Assembly: GCF_954871325.1 (NCBI RefSeq)
Contig: NC_088778.1
Coordinates: 25,653,120 to 25,717,119, forward strand
DNA length: 64,000 nucleotides
Reading direction: 5' to 3'
Source: Gordionus sp. m RMFG-2023
Lineage: Eukaryota > Nematomorpha > Gordioida > Chordodea > Parachordodidae
A program made the translations under genes and the position numbers. This document shows, one piece after another, positions 29,901-38,993 of this stretch. Numbering within the stretch: position 1 is the first letter of the stretch; each line of letters opens with the position of its first letter. Under the pieces are notes generated by a model. The model worked only from the letters and a program-made list of their open reading frames with translations, made no database searches and was not told where the DNA came from.

Positions 29901-30082
29901 TTCATACTTACAGCTTTTACATAACTATTTAATTAGACGATTATATGGGGAACCCTGGGCTTAAAAACAGAAATTCTTATGTAGGTTGCATTAAAGAGAT
30001 ATCCTTCAATGCTCAAGTTGTAAATTTATCGGAAAAAGAGAGGAATGGAGATATTAGTTTGAAATCATGCCCTATTACATAA
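5220..30082 (+). CDS. Laminin subunit alpha, LAMA5/LanA/epi-1 type (42 exons, 5' end outside window)
   Basis: This is the long arm of a secreted laminin heterotrimer, which polymerises and anchors basement membranes and binds integrin and dystroglycan through its C-terminal LG domains. Forty-two exons can be chained with matching phase (about 9.44 kb, about 3,145 codons) and end in TAA at 30080-30082. Domain order is LE repeats, L4a, LEb, L4b, LEc, coiled coil and LG1-LG5. The L4a block, with its YSWRGYA signature, is typical of the alpha3/alpha5/LanA class and absent from alpha1/alpha2. The LN domain and first LE repeats must lie left of 5220. Introns range from 47 bp (25511-25557) to about 1.9 kb (26582-28485), and several hold MITEs. 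No frame breaks were needed. A few junctions in the coiled coil (20723-20789, 21478-21683) have alternative splice choices. Class assignment is strong; exon edges are inferred by eye. Confidence 0.95.
5880..11660 (+). CDS. Laminin alpha: L4a domain
   Basis: Exons 5801-6060, 7052-7516, 8279-8566, 8773-8939, 9310-9585, 9944-10070, 10430-10559, 11097-11236 and the start of 11489-11816. The reading opens with an HYIPLLNHLRFELEDG-like stretch and YSWRGYAIFSELQ, continues with LVARYVNR and IPSEYYEAG, and closes with FMPSDLYRNSW and an FCKKAIFSLS segment before the next LE. The same order of motifs is known in LAMA5 and Drosophila LanA between LEa and LEb. Large insertions relative to human are not evident. 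Introns here carry GGCCCG-rich MITE-like DNA, for example 10657-10885. Confidence 0.88.
10657..10885. mobile_element. hAT-like MITE, GGCCCG-rich
   Basis: The ends are CAGAGACCTGCAGA and TCTGCAGGTCTTTAG, inverted copies of one another apart from small changes. They are followed inward by GCCCGGCCCG and its counterpart CGGGTCGGGC. Flanks TAATTTT lie on both sides, consistent with a 7-8 bp target duplication. The interior is AT-only filler. It lies in the laminin intron before the exon at 11097. Confidence 0.7.
11661..14079 (+). CDS. Laminin alpha: LEb repeats
   Basis: Exons 11489-11816 (second half), 12695-13044 and 13939-14079. There are at least four LE modules, recognisable from C-x-C starts such as CNCDNQG, CPCPFSLCD, CDCNQAG and CNCDSRG. 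The segment ends with INPKGCTNCFCFGVTQ, which is the conserved entry to the second globular domain (NPKGCTRCFCFG in human LAMA5). Phase is 1 into 12695 and 0 into 13939. The donor after 13044 is GTTTAT, weak but in phase. Confidence 0.9.
13462..13825. mobile_element. Degenerate GGGCC-rich repeat in laminin intron
   Basis: This block opens with GGGGCCTAATTT and CAGGCCCGGCCC and closes with GGCTTTTGG, CCCATACCCAGCCC motifs in otherwise AT-only DNA. It is built like the better copy at 10657-10885 but its ends are too worn to define inverted repeats or a target duplication. Similar debris lies at 6545-6635 and 9012-9255. Confidence 0.4.
14174..15960 (+). CDS. Laminin alpha: L4b (laminin IV type A) domain
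   Basis: Exons 14174-14341, 15327-15422, 15475-15716 and the start of 15888-16283. Signature pieces are YLSAPSQYLGNK, SYGGILSYEL, TVTREQMMVILSSLEEI and the final LMEIALSSS, matching the YWQAPPSYLGDR / SYGGTLRYEL / SREELMMVLASLEQL order of family members. The intron at 15423-15474 is only 52 bp. L4 domains interrupt the EGF rod as globular units. Confidence 0.92.
15961..20037 (+). CDS. Laminin alpha: LEc repeats
   Basis: Exons 15888-16283, 16499-16594, 17606-17815, 18022-18118, 18922-19102, 19576-19719 and the start of 20024-20467. Modules include CKCPINYAGTSCELC, CQCNGHSDVCED (the conserved CQCHGHSD-type LE), CPCPLPLVSNKN, CQCNQNLD, CSCNMCGSNCD, CNCSSGAVSHECD and CECASLGSVGIQCD. The run ends in CDNCVHTLLDD, the usual LE-to-coiled-coil boundary cysteine pair that joins the three chains. 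Phases 2,2,2,0,1,1 all agree across junctions. Confidence 0.92.
18639..18780. mobile_element. Small MITE (142 bp) in laminin intron
   Basis: Left end AGGATCCCGTTCATAGTAAGC and right end GCTTACTGTAAACGAAGCCT are imperfect inverted repeats. They extend to a matching AAATACCG / CGGTATTT pair inside. The core motif TTMACAGTWAGC is shared with the hairpin at 23813-23854 and the element at 56661-56772. Confidence 0.65.
19138..19362. mobile_element. MITE (225 bp) in laminin intron
   Basis: Terminal inverted repeats run AAGGCTATATTCAT on the left against ATGAATCTAGCCTAAG on the right. The pairing resumes inward at GATCCGA and TTTAACAGCT / AGCTGTTAAA. There is no coding content. Target duplication is not clear. 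Confidence 0.6.
20038..22800 (+). CDS. Laminin alpha: laminin coiled coil (domains II/I)
   Basis: Exons 20024-20467, 20552-20722, about 20790-21072, 21123-21477, 21684-21882, 22191-22352 and the start of 22631-22956. About 600 residues, rich in heptad-like Leu/Ile/Glu/Lys/Asn and nearly free of Cys and Pro, assemble with the beta and gamma chains into the trimer. Two junctions are less sure: the acceptor could be 20776 instead of 20789, and the donor after 21477 was chosen because GAG/gtttat and ag/ACATTG keep phase 0. The intron at 20468-20551 is 84 bp and stays in frame, so retained-intron reads would not show a stop. Confidence 0.82.
21936..21972. repeat. GAAA-type microsatellite
   Basis: A short run of AAAT units passes into GAAA units in the laminin intron after the exon ending at 21882. 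Confidence 0.6.
22801..25005 (+). CDS. Laminin alpha: LG1 domain
   Basis: Exons 22631-22956 (second half), 24130-24257 and 24673-25172 (first part). The typical LG order is visible: an N-terminal strand with LEGYFKTGAKNGLLFYAG, then FALLIENGYPKFYFDLGNGP, NRWHKFQAER, KIYVAGLPLNAK, and NFKGCLDSLMLN followed by the closing cysteine (IKAC). LG1-3 form the integrin-binding cloverleaf. The 1.17-kb intron 22957-24129 carries a MITE and a perfect hairpin. Confidence 0.92.
23522..23721. mobile_element. MITE of the AGTGTTGTTAAA family in laminin intron
   Basis: The left end, GGTAGTGTTGTTAAACTGAT followed by GGCTATTTTTAAAACGGCTAAC, is an imperfect inverted copy of the right end. The right end holds TTAGCCCTTTTAAATAATGGC and finishes CTTCACTACTGGG. 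Inverted arms span about 45 bp. The outer motif matches the element at 41548-41730. Confidence 0.6.
23813..23854. repeat. Perfect 20+2+20 hairpin
   Basis: ACCCTGCATTCACAGTTAGC is followed by CC and then by its exact reverse complement. The CATTCACAGTTAGC core is the terminal repeat of a small MITE family in this window, so this looks like two element ends joined with the middle lost. The alternative is a functional RNA or DNA hairpin in a laminin intron, for which I see no support. Confidence 0.85.
25006..25790 (+). CDS. Laminin alpha: LG2 domain
   Basis: End of exon 24673-25172, exon 25238-25510 and the start of 25558-25913. Motifs are AYNFDGTDF, LGLSFKSFSPNGLILYA, LAIEMNDGLILYHFNLGSG, DDGEWHTLEADRDG, DIYIGGVPDSL and KFKGCLMNIQLG, with a closing cysteine in SLGCSS. 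The intron between the two halves (25511-25557) is 47 bp, the shortest in this gene. Confidence 0.92.
25791..26581 (+). CDS. Laminin alpha: LG3 domain
   Basis: End of exon 25558-25913, then 25979-26130, 26218-26409 and 26475-26581. The reading gives GYIQLPIGYINYSIKLNMRF, VFALVILNGNVVLIS, FNDGQWHNLNAIKNE, SPLFIGGISPLYH and YFAGCLSDVFINN, with the closing cysteine in IGECQDD. Phases 0,2,2 match. The final exon runs into the LG3-LG4 linker. Confidence 0.9.
26582..28485 (+). other. 1.9-kb laminin intron, no gene seen
   Basis: This is the longest visible intron of the laminin gene, between LG3 and the LG4 linker. It contains a 142-codon open frame (27317-27745) without recognisable domains, a short poly-G tract near 27718 and GGCCCGACC-type repeat debris near 27093. 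I see nothing that can be called a gene or an intact element. Confidence 0.6.
28486..30082 (+). CDS. Laminin alpha: LG3-LG4 linker, LG4 and LG5, stop codon
   Basis: Exons 28486-28636 (linker), 28723-29089, 29153-29303, 29372-29602, 29768-29887 and 29937-30082. LG4 shows HEFSIKIKTQEPSGIIFYVA, DDTWHSIIFKRE, APYFVGGIPQY and YKGCIKQIMLN, then the AEPGVFFPG turn also seen in LAMA5. LG5 shows VEIKPRIMTGTIFTI, CDGRWHSIE, KLYMGAVPG and YVGCIKEISFN. It ends KSCPIT and TAA. The linker is short and has no obvious basic protease site. LG4-5 is the dystroglycan and heparin binding part in this family. Confidence 0.93.
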
Positions 30083-30198
30083 CATTATAATTTATGAGAT
30101 ATTATAGATCTAAATTTTTATAAATTACTTCTTAACTCTAGGTAAAAAAACAAACCTAAATCATATCTACATAATTGTTTAAGAAATTGATAATTGCT

Positions 30199-30204
30199 TT
30201 TATT
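30199..30204 (-). terminator. Poly(A) signal for the convergent minus-strand gene
   Basis: TTTATT on the plus strand is AATAAA on the minus strand, 105 nt past the minus-strand stop codon at 30309. It lies upstream of the laminin poly(A) signal, so the two 3' UTRs should overlap. Confidence 0.55.
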
Positions 30205-30234
30205 ATAAATTCACTATTATGCACCGTAATTATA

Positions 30235-30240
30235 AATAAA
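30235..30240 (+). terminator. Poly(A) signal for the laminin alpha gene
   Basis: AATAAA lies 153 nt after the laminin stop codon and is the first clear one downstream on the plus strand. It sits only 69 bp from the stop codon of the convergent gene. Confidence 0.6.
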
Positions 30241-30308
30241 AATTTAATAATTTTAAATATTATGTTCAATCTATAATCGTTAGAAGTATCATAAGAAAAA
30301 AATAAAAA

Positions 30309-32219
30309 TTACACAGCTTTAAACGATTTTGACTTATTAAACATTTGAAATAGTTTATTGGCTCTTTTTTTGAGTCCTTTAATGATTGAATTTCCATAGT
30401 TATGATCATTATCATACGGAATTTCAATCGGGTAATAATATTTATGAAGTCTGCCATCGGTATTAAAACGACTATCGTCAAATCTCACCGTAAATTGTTG
30501 CTTAGGAGGTCTCAACAAACTCCAGTTACTTAAATAAAAGGCCTTCCTATTTTCGTAACCATTTGGTAGTAAATAACTATTGTGTCCTGTTTTTAATGGT
30601 TTCAGGACTTCGTCGCCATTATAATCATATAGCGGGCTCAGGTTTTTAACATTTTTAAAAGCGCCCAACTTTTCTATCATGGAACTAGAATAGGAATAAT
30701 GTTTGCTATGGTACAGATTAGAATTTGTAGCATTTGAAATATTTATCATGCTGCGCTGATGATTGTCATAATAACATAAAAGTGCTTTTGATTTGTCGGC
30801 TGAATCCATTAGAAGAGGGTTTTCGTCGTACAGCGGTGAAAGATTATGGAAAGAATTAGCCCAATATTTGTAATTAGAAGTTTTCTCGCACATTTGAGAT
30901 TTCAAGTATTTCGACGAAATCCTGTTATTCGTGACATCTCTAGCAGCTGGAAAGGCCATATTTTTCTTAATATTTTGTGTGTATCTGGTCTGAAATTTTT
31001 TATTTAAGAGGTCTCTCTCGATAGTAAATGGGGAAGCTGATGTTCTACGATACTTGTATCTTGGATGTCTGAGTTCATTTGAATCGATAGTATTTGTCAG
31101 AGAATTTTGAGACGAAATAGTCTCGTATATCGTGCTATTGCCTTGATAAGATTTGGGACCCATTTTTTCAGCACCGAATTTTAGATCCTTCCCAGAGAGT
31201 TGATTTGGCAGGCTCGTATCGTAAATGCCCTCCGATACGTTGCGATCTAATATTTTTAACTTCTTCATAATGTTTTTAGGATCGCATAATGTTATGGATT
31301 CGATTTCATCGTCCATCTCGATATTAGCTTCGATTTCTTCTCTAGATTTGCATGGTATATAAAAATCGTAACAAGGGTTGTCGTAGCTGCTTCGAACTTC
31401 AGTGATATCTTCGTATACGTCGGAGGGAGTGTTGGATGGTACATACCCACGATTTATGTTTAGAGGTAACCTTTTGCAATATAGGGATTCGTAAATTCGG
31501 GTTGAATTCGGAATAAAGGGTGGGCTACGTGAAGCGGGATTTTCGATGATGGCTTCTATTTGATTAACTTTGATATAGTCCGTACCGTTATCCTTGTATG
31601 AAGACCGGGGATGTTTTTGTTTATTGTAGGGCAGTATAAACGAATTTGATGTAATGCCGCTATAACTCGATTCCTCCTCCGAATTGTAAGAAGTTAGAGA
31701 CTTGCTCTCATTGTGCTTTTTTTCCATCTCCCCAACTCCTATGGCTTCATGATCATTTGGCATTATTAATTTCCGATAGCTCATGTCATATAGGCCCGAA
31801 TCGGAAGATTCATCCTTTTCCGCGAATTTAAATAAGGGAATAGCGTTTACTAAAAAACAATCATCGCTATCTGTTTTGCAATTTTTATTTCTAAATCTTA
31901 TAGTTGCTTCAGGATCTATTATCGATTTTTGGATGGGAGATGTCGTATTATCGTCATTATAAATAGATTTATTGTCATTTATTTCAGAAGTCCTGGCGGC
32001 ATATTCCGATTTTAACGAATTATTTATTGCAGTGTTAGACGTTCCCGATAAATTAGGTACTTTACATGTTTCTATTAACCGCTTTGATTTATCGTTCTCA
32101 TTTAGGGGAAGTGTTGAATCGGTTTGATCGATTATATAATTACGATTTAACAATTTTGCTGTCAAGTGTTTCATTCTGTTATGCATATTATGATTAATTT
32201 TTATATAAAAAAATATCAA
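30309..32219 (-). CDS. Unrecognised tyrosine-motif-rich protein, probably a 3'-terminal exon
   Basis: This is an unbroken 636-codon frame. It is rich in Ser, Asn, Tyr and Lys with no transmembrane segment, no fold I recognise and low expected order. Repeated aliphatic-Tyr-acidic motifs stand out: GLYDMS (~143), RIYESL (~243), DVYEDI (~269), SSYDNPCYDFY (~279, containing NPxY), GIYDTS (~333), TIYETI (~365) and the near-duplicates NLSPLYDEN (~460) and NLSPLYDYN (~527). Such motifs are typical of receptor tails or docking proteins that bind SH2/PTB domains; that role is inference. The first Met is not secured, because a good acceptor (CATAACAG before AATGAAACAC) lies just inside the N-terminus, so this may be the last exon of a longer gene. 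It is convergent with laminin, 226 bp stop to stop. Confidence 0.7.
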   Translation of the reverse strand: MIFFYIKINHNMHNRMKHLTAKLLNRNYIIDQTDSTLPLNENDKSKRLIETCKVPNLSGTSNTAINNSLKSEYAARTSEINDNKSIYNDDNTTSPIQKSIIDPEATIRFRNKNCKTDSDDCFLVNAIPLFKFAEKDESSDSGLYDMSYRKLIMPNDHEAIGVGEMEKKHNESKSLTSYNSEEESSYSGITSNSFILPYNKQKHPRSSYKDNGTDYIKVNQIEAIIENPASRSPPFIPNSTRIYESLYCKRLPLNINRGYVPSNTPSDVYEDITEVRSSYDNPCYDFYIPCKSREEIEANIEMDDEIESITLCDPKNIMKKLKILDRNVSEGIYDTSLPNQLSGKDLKFGAEKMGPKSYQGNSTIYETISSQNSLTNTIDSNELRHPRYKYRRTSASPFTIERDLLNKKFQTRYTQNIKKNMAFPAARDVTNNRISSKYLKSQMCEKTSNYKYWANSFHNLSPLYDENPLLMDSADKSKALLCYYDNHQRSMINISNATNSNLYHSKHYSYSSSMIEKLGAFKNVKNLSPLYDYNGDEVLKPLKTGHNSYLLPNGYENRKAFYLSNWSLLRPPKQQFTVRFDDSRFNTDGRLHKYYYPIEIPYDNDHNYGNSIIKGLKKRANKLFQMFNKSKSFKAV

Positions 32220-34727
32220 AGTTTAAAAAAAAAATATTCAAGAAATTTTTTTAAAATAAAAAACAAAGACAAATTTCACTTAAAAAGTATCAGAATCGTA
32301 GAAAAAAAATTTTAATAAGTAAATCTTTTGTAATTTGCATGCATAAAAATCTCTCAAGATGAAATCAAAATATTTTTAAATCACAAACCCTCAAAAAAAT
32401 AAAGTAAATTTTATTTTTTAATTAAATATGATAAAAAATATTAATTTTATTTCCTGAAAAGTAGGAAGGGCTGATTTTAAATTGCACCTGAGAGATGTAA
32501 AAGAAAATGATTTAATAATTGACATTTGATTTTTGCCATTTTTATAGTTATTTTTAGGAAAAATACTGAAAGTTCAATAATAATAAAAAAAAAAAATGAG
32601 TCAAGAATTGTAAAAAAATTTTAATATTATTTTTAACAAAATATCTATCTATTATTCTCGGGAAAAATAAATTGGGAAAAATTATACCTTCCTATCTATA
32701 TCCCATTTATAATATCGATATCGGTCAATCTCTATATACTTTTTATTCTTATAAAACTCATTGTAAAAGAAGTTACATCAAAAACGTGATATAATTTATT
32801 TATATTATCATTATAGTCATAGTTTATAATGGTTACATTTACATGAATATAAGCAATGGGTAATTGAATTTTTGATAAATTTTTAAATTTTTTTTTGGTA
32901 AAGATAAATTTTTAAAAGACATTTGCCAATTGTCACCTTATTATCTTATTCCTTAAATCCATGTAAAAAGTATAATTATATTATTTTTGAATTAGCAATA
33001 TAGAAATGTAACGTTATCTATATTTTAGACGTCTTTGAATGGGTTTTTAACCCGCCTCTCATTGCTCTAAGTAATAATTTAACTCTCGCTTATGATTGCG
33101 TAACCGGTTAAATTTAGCCGACTCCAAAACGGCTCACCCGGGTTTTTTATATTGAAAAAATGGCGATAATTTTAGCCAACGCAACACTACTCTTTTAAAA
33201 TGTAGAAAAAAATTATTCCACCCGCTTAATTATTTATAACTTTGTTTAACTCTCCTGCCCAATTTTAAAAATGATTTGATTGGTTGGTTTGTCGTATAAA
33301 AAATAAATAATTATAATATTTATTTATTTTAAAAAATTGGGCATAAATTTCTAATTGATTTTACAATAAACCATTTTAGTCATATTAGTTCTTTTTCTCA
33401 AAAATATCTTCCAAAATGTTCTACAGGAACGATTGATTCAAATGAAACGCTATATTTCAGAGCATGGGCCGGGTAGTATTTTAATTTTTTTAAATATATC
33501 CGGGTCGGGCCTAAAAATTTTTACCCGGGACGGGCCCGGATTTTTTTTTCATATATATTAAAACCGAAAAATTTAAATCGCTATTATTAGTTATATAAAA
33601 TAAAAATAATGTATTATATATATTAAAAAAATCCGGACTGAACCGTACAAATGGTATATCAGCAGTATTTTATCATTTATATAAAAAATCTATATAAAAA
33701 TTGATTAAAAAAAATTAAACACTTCAAAAGTTTTAGGCAAAATTGTTTGGAACTCCAGGATGCTCTAAACATGTAAGACGGTCAAATCAGATAAATTTGC
33801 CCTCAGTATATGATTAAAATTGAATTATCCTAAATTAATACCCAATATGACATATATATTTTATTTAGCCTATTTTAAAACTAACTGAAAAAGTTAACAC
33901 TTTATTTCTAAATTTAAAAAATCTAGTTAAAATAAATTATTTTTAAAAACTAGAAATATATAAAAAATCTAAATGGCTGTTACCTTCAAACAAGTTTTAA
34001 AATGAATTTTAATGAGTGAATCGATAGTCGAAGGTAGTATTTTATAAAAAGTAAACTAACTTTGGATGTATAAGATAAAAACAAATTGATAAAATGACAT
34101 TAAAAAAATTCTGATAAATATAGTTAGATAATATGAATAATTAAACATCTAATTTGAGCTCTAAGGCACCGAAAACTTTCGCCAAATTAATGCTTAGAAT
34201 GCTCTATGCCATACTTTAAGATTAAGTAGAAACTTTGATTTTCGGTATCTACAAAGTATTCACAAGAACTAAAGCTGGAAAAGGGGATTTTAGCTAGGAC
34301 ACGTTTTTTAGGTGTGAACTTTTGTACGTCATTCTTTAGTAGCTTACGGATATTTAATATGATTAAGAGTATCTAAAAATTTTTTAATAAAAAATAATTA
34401 TATTTTGAATAAATATAGAGTTTTGAAATAAAATTTTTATAATTTATTAAAGAAACAAACTATGGGTGAATTTTAATATATAATTTATTCTCAAACTAAC
34501 TGGGATTTGCCAAAAATCTTAGCTTGTCTAACTTGAGCTCTAAATAAGTATAAATCAAATTTATGGCTGCGAAAATACATCATTCTCATTATTTAGGTAT
34601 GGTTTTTTGATATTGATCGGTTTAAAAGCCGATCCGATATAGAACAAAAAATGGTGATTTGATGATTGTTAATCGCTCCCAATAATTGATTAAAAAAAAT
34701 GGCACATTAATACCAGCGTAATATATA
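32220..34727. other. Gene-free AT-rich stretch with repeat debris
   Basis: I see no supportable exon. Two patches of repeat debris are visible. One at 33030-33270 has AACCCGCC, GCCGACTCCAAAACGGC and CAACACTACTC motifs related to the MITEs at 34728 and 23522. The other at 33455-33650 opens GGGCCGGGT and continues CGGGTCGGGCC and GACGGGCCCGGA. If the minus-strand gene to the left has more 5' exons, they would be in or beyond this stretch. Confidence 0.5.
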
Positions 34728-35083
34728 TTAGAGATCTGCAATGGGCAGGTTTTAACCCGAACGCCCACCCGCTCATTGTTTCAAAAATGTTTAACCCCTC
34801 GCCAGCCAGCTCACAATTTGTTTTCAAAATTCATTCACCCGCTCTCCAAATTTATTTAAAAATTTTATTTAACCCAACCGCCAAATGTGTAAAAATTATT
34901 TTATTGGTTAGTTTGGCTCTATGTATTTTATTTTAATGTATTTTATTTTTACTTAAAATTTATAAAATGTGTATTTCAAATAAAAATTTACCCTAAAAAT
35001 TTTTCAAATTCATCCGCCAATTGTTTTAAGAACCCACCCGCTCATTCAAGTGGACTAAAAACTCTCCCATTGCACACCTCTAA
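34728..35083. mobile_element. MITE (356 bp), TTAGAG-TGCAATGGG ends
   Basis: Left end TTAGAGATCTGCAATGGG and right end CCCATTGCACACCTCTAA are inverted copies with two mismatches. Inside each lie AACCCG/CCCACCCGCTCATT motifs. The flanks are an AATATATA-like run on both sides, so a target duplication of about 8 bp is plausible but low-complexity. Confidence 0.7.
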
Positions 35084-38000
35084 ATATATAGTTTCCCTAT
35101 ATTTGTTATGGGTTTATTTTTATTTTTTTCCTTATTGAAGTTTTTTTTTCTTTATATTTAAAAACGAATATGTTTATACCTATGAATATAAACTTAATAT
35201 CGGATCTATCCTTAAAACGCAGATATGTATATATCTCCAACGGGAGCTGATACTGACCGGCTAAACGGGAATACCCCTCCCCCCCCCCCATCCCACACCT
35301 TAAGAAAAAATTGTCAATCAGGAAGTTAGAGTTTAATGATGAACTCAATGCATCTTTCCAGTTATTTAAACTTCATTAAAGATAAGTTAATTGCAATCAT
35401 TGGTAAAATGAAATAAATAAATATTTTAATATTTGGTTTTATTATAAGTTTGACCTTAGGCTAAAGAAAAACAGCTTGATTTTTATGATATCTATAATTT
35501 TCCAGGACAAAGCTTTATAGATCCTTATCCAAAAAGTATTAACTTTTATATATCTATTTTCATCAAAAAATCGTAAAATAGATTAAAATTAAAATTATAC
35601 CTTTAATTTTGAAATATTTAAAAAATTGGCCTATTCTCAGAAGATATGTGATTACCAAGACCGATTAATTTTACGAAAAAGTCAAACCAACATTTTTAAG
35701 AGGTAAATATTGTAAATTATACTGTTATTAAATAACCCGTTTATGGCATTGTCGTTAATAAAGATTTGGGCCCTAGAAATCTTAATAATTTACAAAATCT
35801 TTTCTTTCTAGTCATTTGATCATTTAAAATTTTTGTCCTTTGATAAAATCTTACAAGCAGTTTATTTATATAATGTAAGAGTAAATATTATACTCATTTT
35901 TTTTTACTTTTGCTAGGAATCATAAAATCTTTAACGCCAAATATCCAGATTATGTCATCGAATTTTTCTATTTAAAAACATGCAAATTATTTATTATAAA
36001 TAAACAAAATATGATATATTTTTTATTTTTCATTATCATTTTCTTTTTTTAAAAAAATTGTTTATTATTTTTACCTGCCCTGTTCTTCATATAATTTATA
36101 TTTTATATAATTTCATTTATTATTTGAGGTTGTGAATGAAATATAATTTACCATTAAAATAAATGGTAATAAAATAATATTTTTTATATCATCGTTAAAT
36201 TTATCAAATTATAATATTCCCCCTATACTTTTATAAGTACAAACAATTTTATTAAGTATTTTTAGGAATATATAAAATATTACATATAATCATAAAAATT
36301 GTCATATAATTTGTTTATGATATAAAAATATTAAAAAAACTCAAATTTATCTATATATAAAACAAAATTACTATTATTTTTTAAAGTTTATTCATACAAA
36401 ACTAATCAAGTTTTTATAATTATATAACATGTTTATTTTAATTACTTTGCTCACTTAACTACTAGTTGTCTTGTTCATTTTAATAAAGGAAGGATATATT
36501 TAGGAATTAGGAGTAAGTAATATAAATATATATTTAAGGTTTAAAAGAAAATCAAAAGGTAGGAATAACTAGATTATAAGGGTAATGAGTAAAATTCTCA
36601 TTTTTCTTCTTCGAATCTTATAACAATATTTAAACTCGACAATTAAAGAAAAATTTATCGGGAAAAGTTTATATATTATTTTGATAAACTGTTATCTAAT
36701 TTAAACTCATGAAATTAAAAAATTGATTACGATGTGATAAAACATAAATTTAATATTAATAAATGAAAAAAAGTTATCAAATTTTATTGTCTCATATTTA
36801 ATAACTCAGACAAAAAATCAAACGTTATAATAAAAAAAAAACCCATAAACACTTAGTGATAAATAGTGAATATATCTTAATGCTCATAATAATAAACTGA
36901 TATGATAATAATTGCCTGGATTATAAAACTGAATGCTCAGAACTAAACGTTAAAATAAATGAATGAAATGCTTCGTTCATTAAATTATAATTTTTTTGTT
37001 GAATGACTTTATCTAGATGTTATAATATAAAAAGTCTTAAAATGCTGACTCTTCACAACCTACTAATAAGTCCAACAGTTATTAAAATATATAGATACAC
37101 AAAACACAAATTCAATATCTTTATCCAAATATGTGTCGTTATTGTTTACATTTTTAGCTGTATTATTAAATAATTTATTTCGTTTTCGATTCAATGTTAT
37201 GAAGCGGTTTTTTAAATTATTGTTTGAAAATATTTAATCCAATTTTTTATATTAAATTAATTTAATATCTGTCAAGTTTATTAGTTTACGATTAAAACAA
37301 GCAAGACATAAATTGGTACACAATTCATATATAGTTTATAATTTAAATAGTTTTTCAAAAATTATTTTTTACATTTTTCTAAACAAATCGCTAAGTTTTT
37401 TTAAAATATTATTTGCAAAGTTTTTAATTAAAACGCGATATCATTTAAAAAATGTATACCTTGTCCAATTTGAGCAATTAATAATATAATTTAGTTAAGT
37501 TTACAAGAGGCAGTTTAGGACAATTTTTTTTGAAATCCTCTTCCTCGAGTAAATATCTGAGGAAAGTGCAGGATTAAAGTTTATAAGTTAGGGTGAAGGA
37601 AACTGATTATTTTGTATATAAAAAACTGAAATAATTCATTTTTTTTAACAAAACTCCGTTTTTTTGAATTATATATTACATTCCGCAATCAATTAATTTT
37701 AAAAAAATATGAAGCTAATTATTTTTAAAACTGCATATTTAAATAACCCTTTTCATAAATAATTCTAGTGAGATTGTTGTTATTATTATTGACATTACAA
37801 GTGAAGAAGATATAATTAACGCAACATCTGAAAAGTTCAACTACTAATTTTCCATACCTAATTTGTAATTTACAAAATCAATCTCTAAATAATAACTAAT
37901 AATAAAAAAAATAACAATTATATAAAGTAATAAACCTGGATATCGTGTTCGTGTCTTCCGAAGAAGAGCATTTGAATAAGTCTGACTTTGGCATTTAATA

Positions 38001-38993
38001 TTTAAGAAAATTTTATAGGTAAATAGCATATAAGATAAAATTCTATTTTGATGAAAATAGAAAATCTGAAATGGTAAATCTTCATAAAATAAATAAAATC
38101 TTCACCCATTCTCTTAGTTTTTTTCAACAGCTAACCCCATAGATTTGTCAGAAAACTTTAAAACTTTACCTCAAATTAGTATAGATAATTTAATAATTAA
38201 AGTTTGCTAATAGACGGTACTAAATCATTTTTAATTGTTAAATTCTTTTTAGATATGCAGCACTAAATTTGAGATTTTGTAACATTTCCCCAATTACATG
38301 GTTTTTTAATAAATAATTGTGTCTGAAAATTATTATATTCTATATATACTTTTTTTAAAGAGTGTATCTATATCTACTTCTAGATATCTTCTGGGACCAT
38401 GTATAGGCATCGAGATACAATTTAAAAATATCTTTTAACGACTCGAAAGTAAGCTTGATGACTAGTATTGGGCTCAAAATAATTTTAAATTAGCATGCAT
38501 TTATACTCATAATTATTTATAAAAAGTTCTTCAAAGCTTGACCTCTTTCGCCTAATCTTAGACCGACCCATTAAGACCTAGAATAATTATTGGCATTGCA
38601 ATCAAAATATATTCATTGAGAGTTTTGCCATTATTTTATAAAATGTTTAAGAAATCCTTCCCACCAGTCTGGAGTGATAACAACATTGCAATCAGACATT
38701 TTTATTAGGTTCCATTTTAGATTCATACCACTACGATATTATAATCTAAAATAATTTTATCCTTCGAGGATCAAAATTGTATCAATTAATTATGTAAATA
38801 AATAAATATTTGGTTTAAAAAAATATTCCAAATATTCCAGTTTAATTACTGAAATCTTGTAATTTAAAAAAAGATAAAATAGGCAAATTTTTTTAGTAGT
38901 TGTAATTTCAGGGCAATTAAAAATAATGTCAGGGTTTCAAGTTATAGAATTAGTACTTTCAAAAGTTTGGTTGATTCCACCCTTAAGGCATCA
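35084..38993. other. 3.9 kb AT-rich stretch, nothing recognised
   Basis: No open frame of note (longest about 80 codons at 35106-35348, low complexity), no splice-like chain, no RNA gene and no defined repeat apart from a C-rich run near 35277-35288. Confidence 0.5.

Noticed and set aside
35272-35290. CRISPR-like or structured array near the C-run and other short runs
   Set aside because: Single homopolymer tract, no spaced repeats, eukaryotic context.
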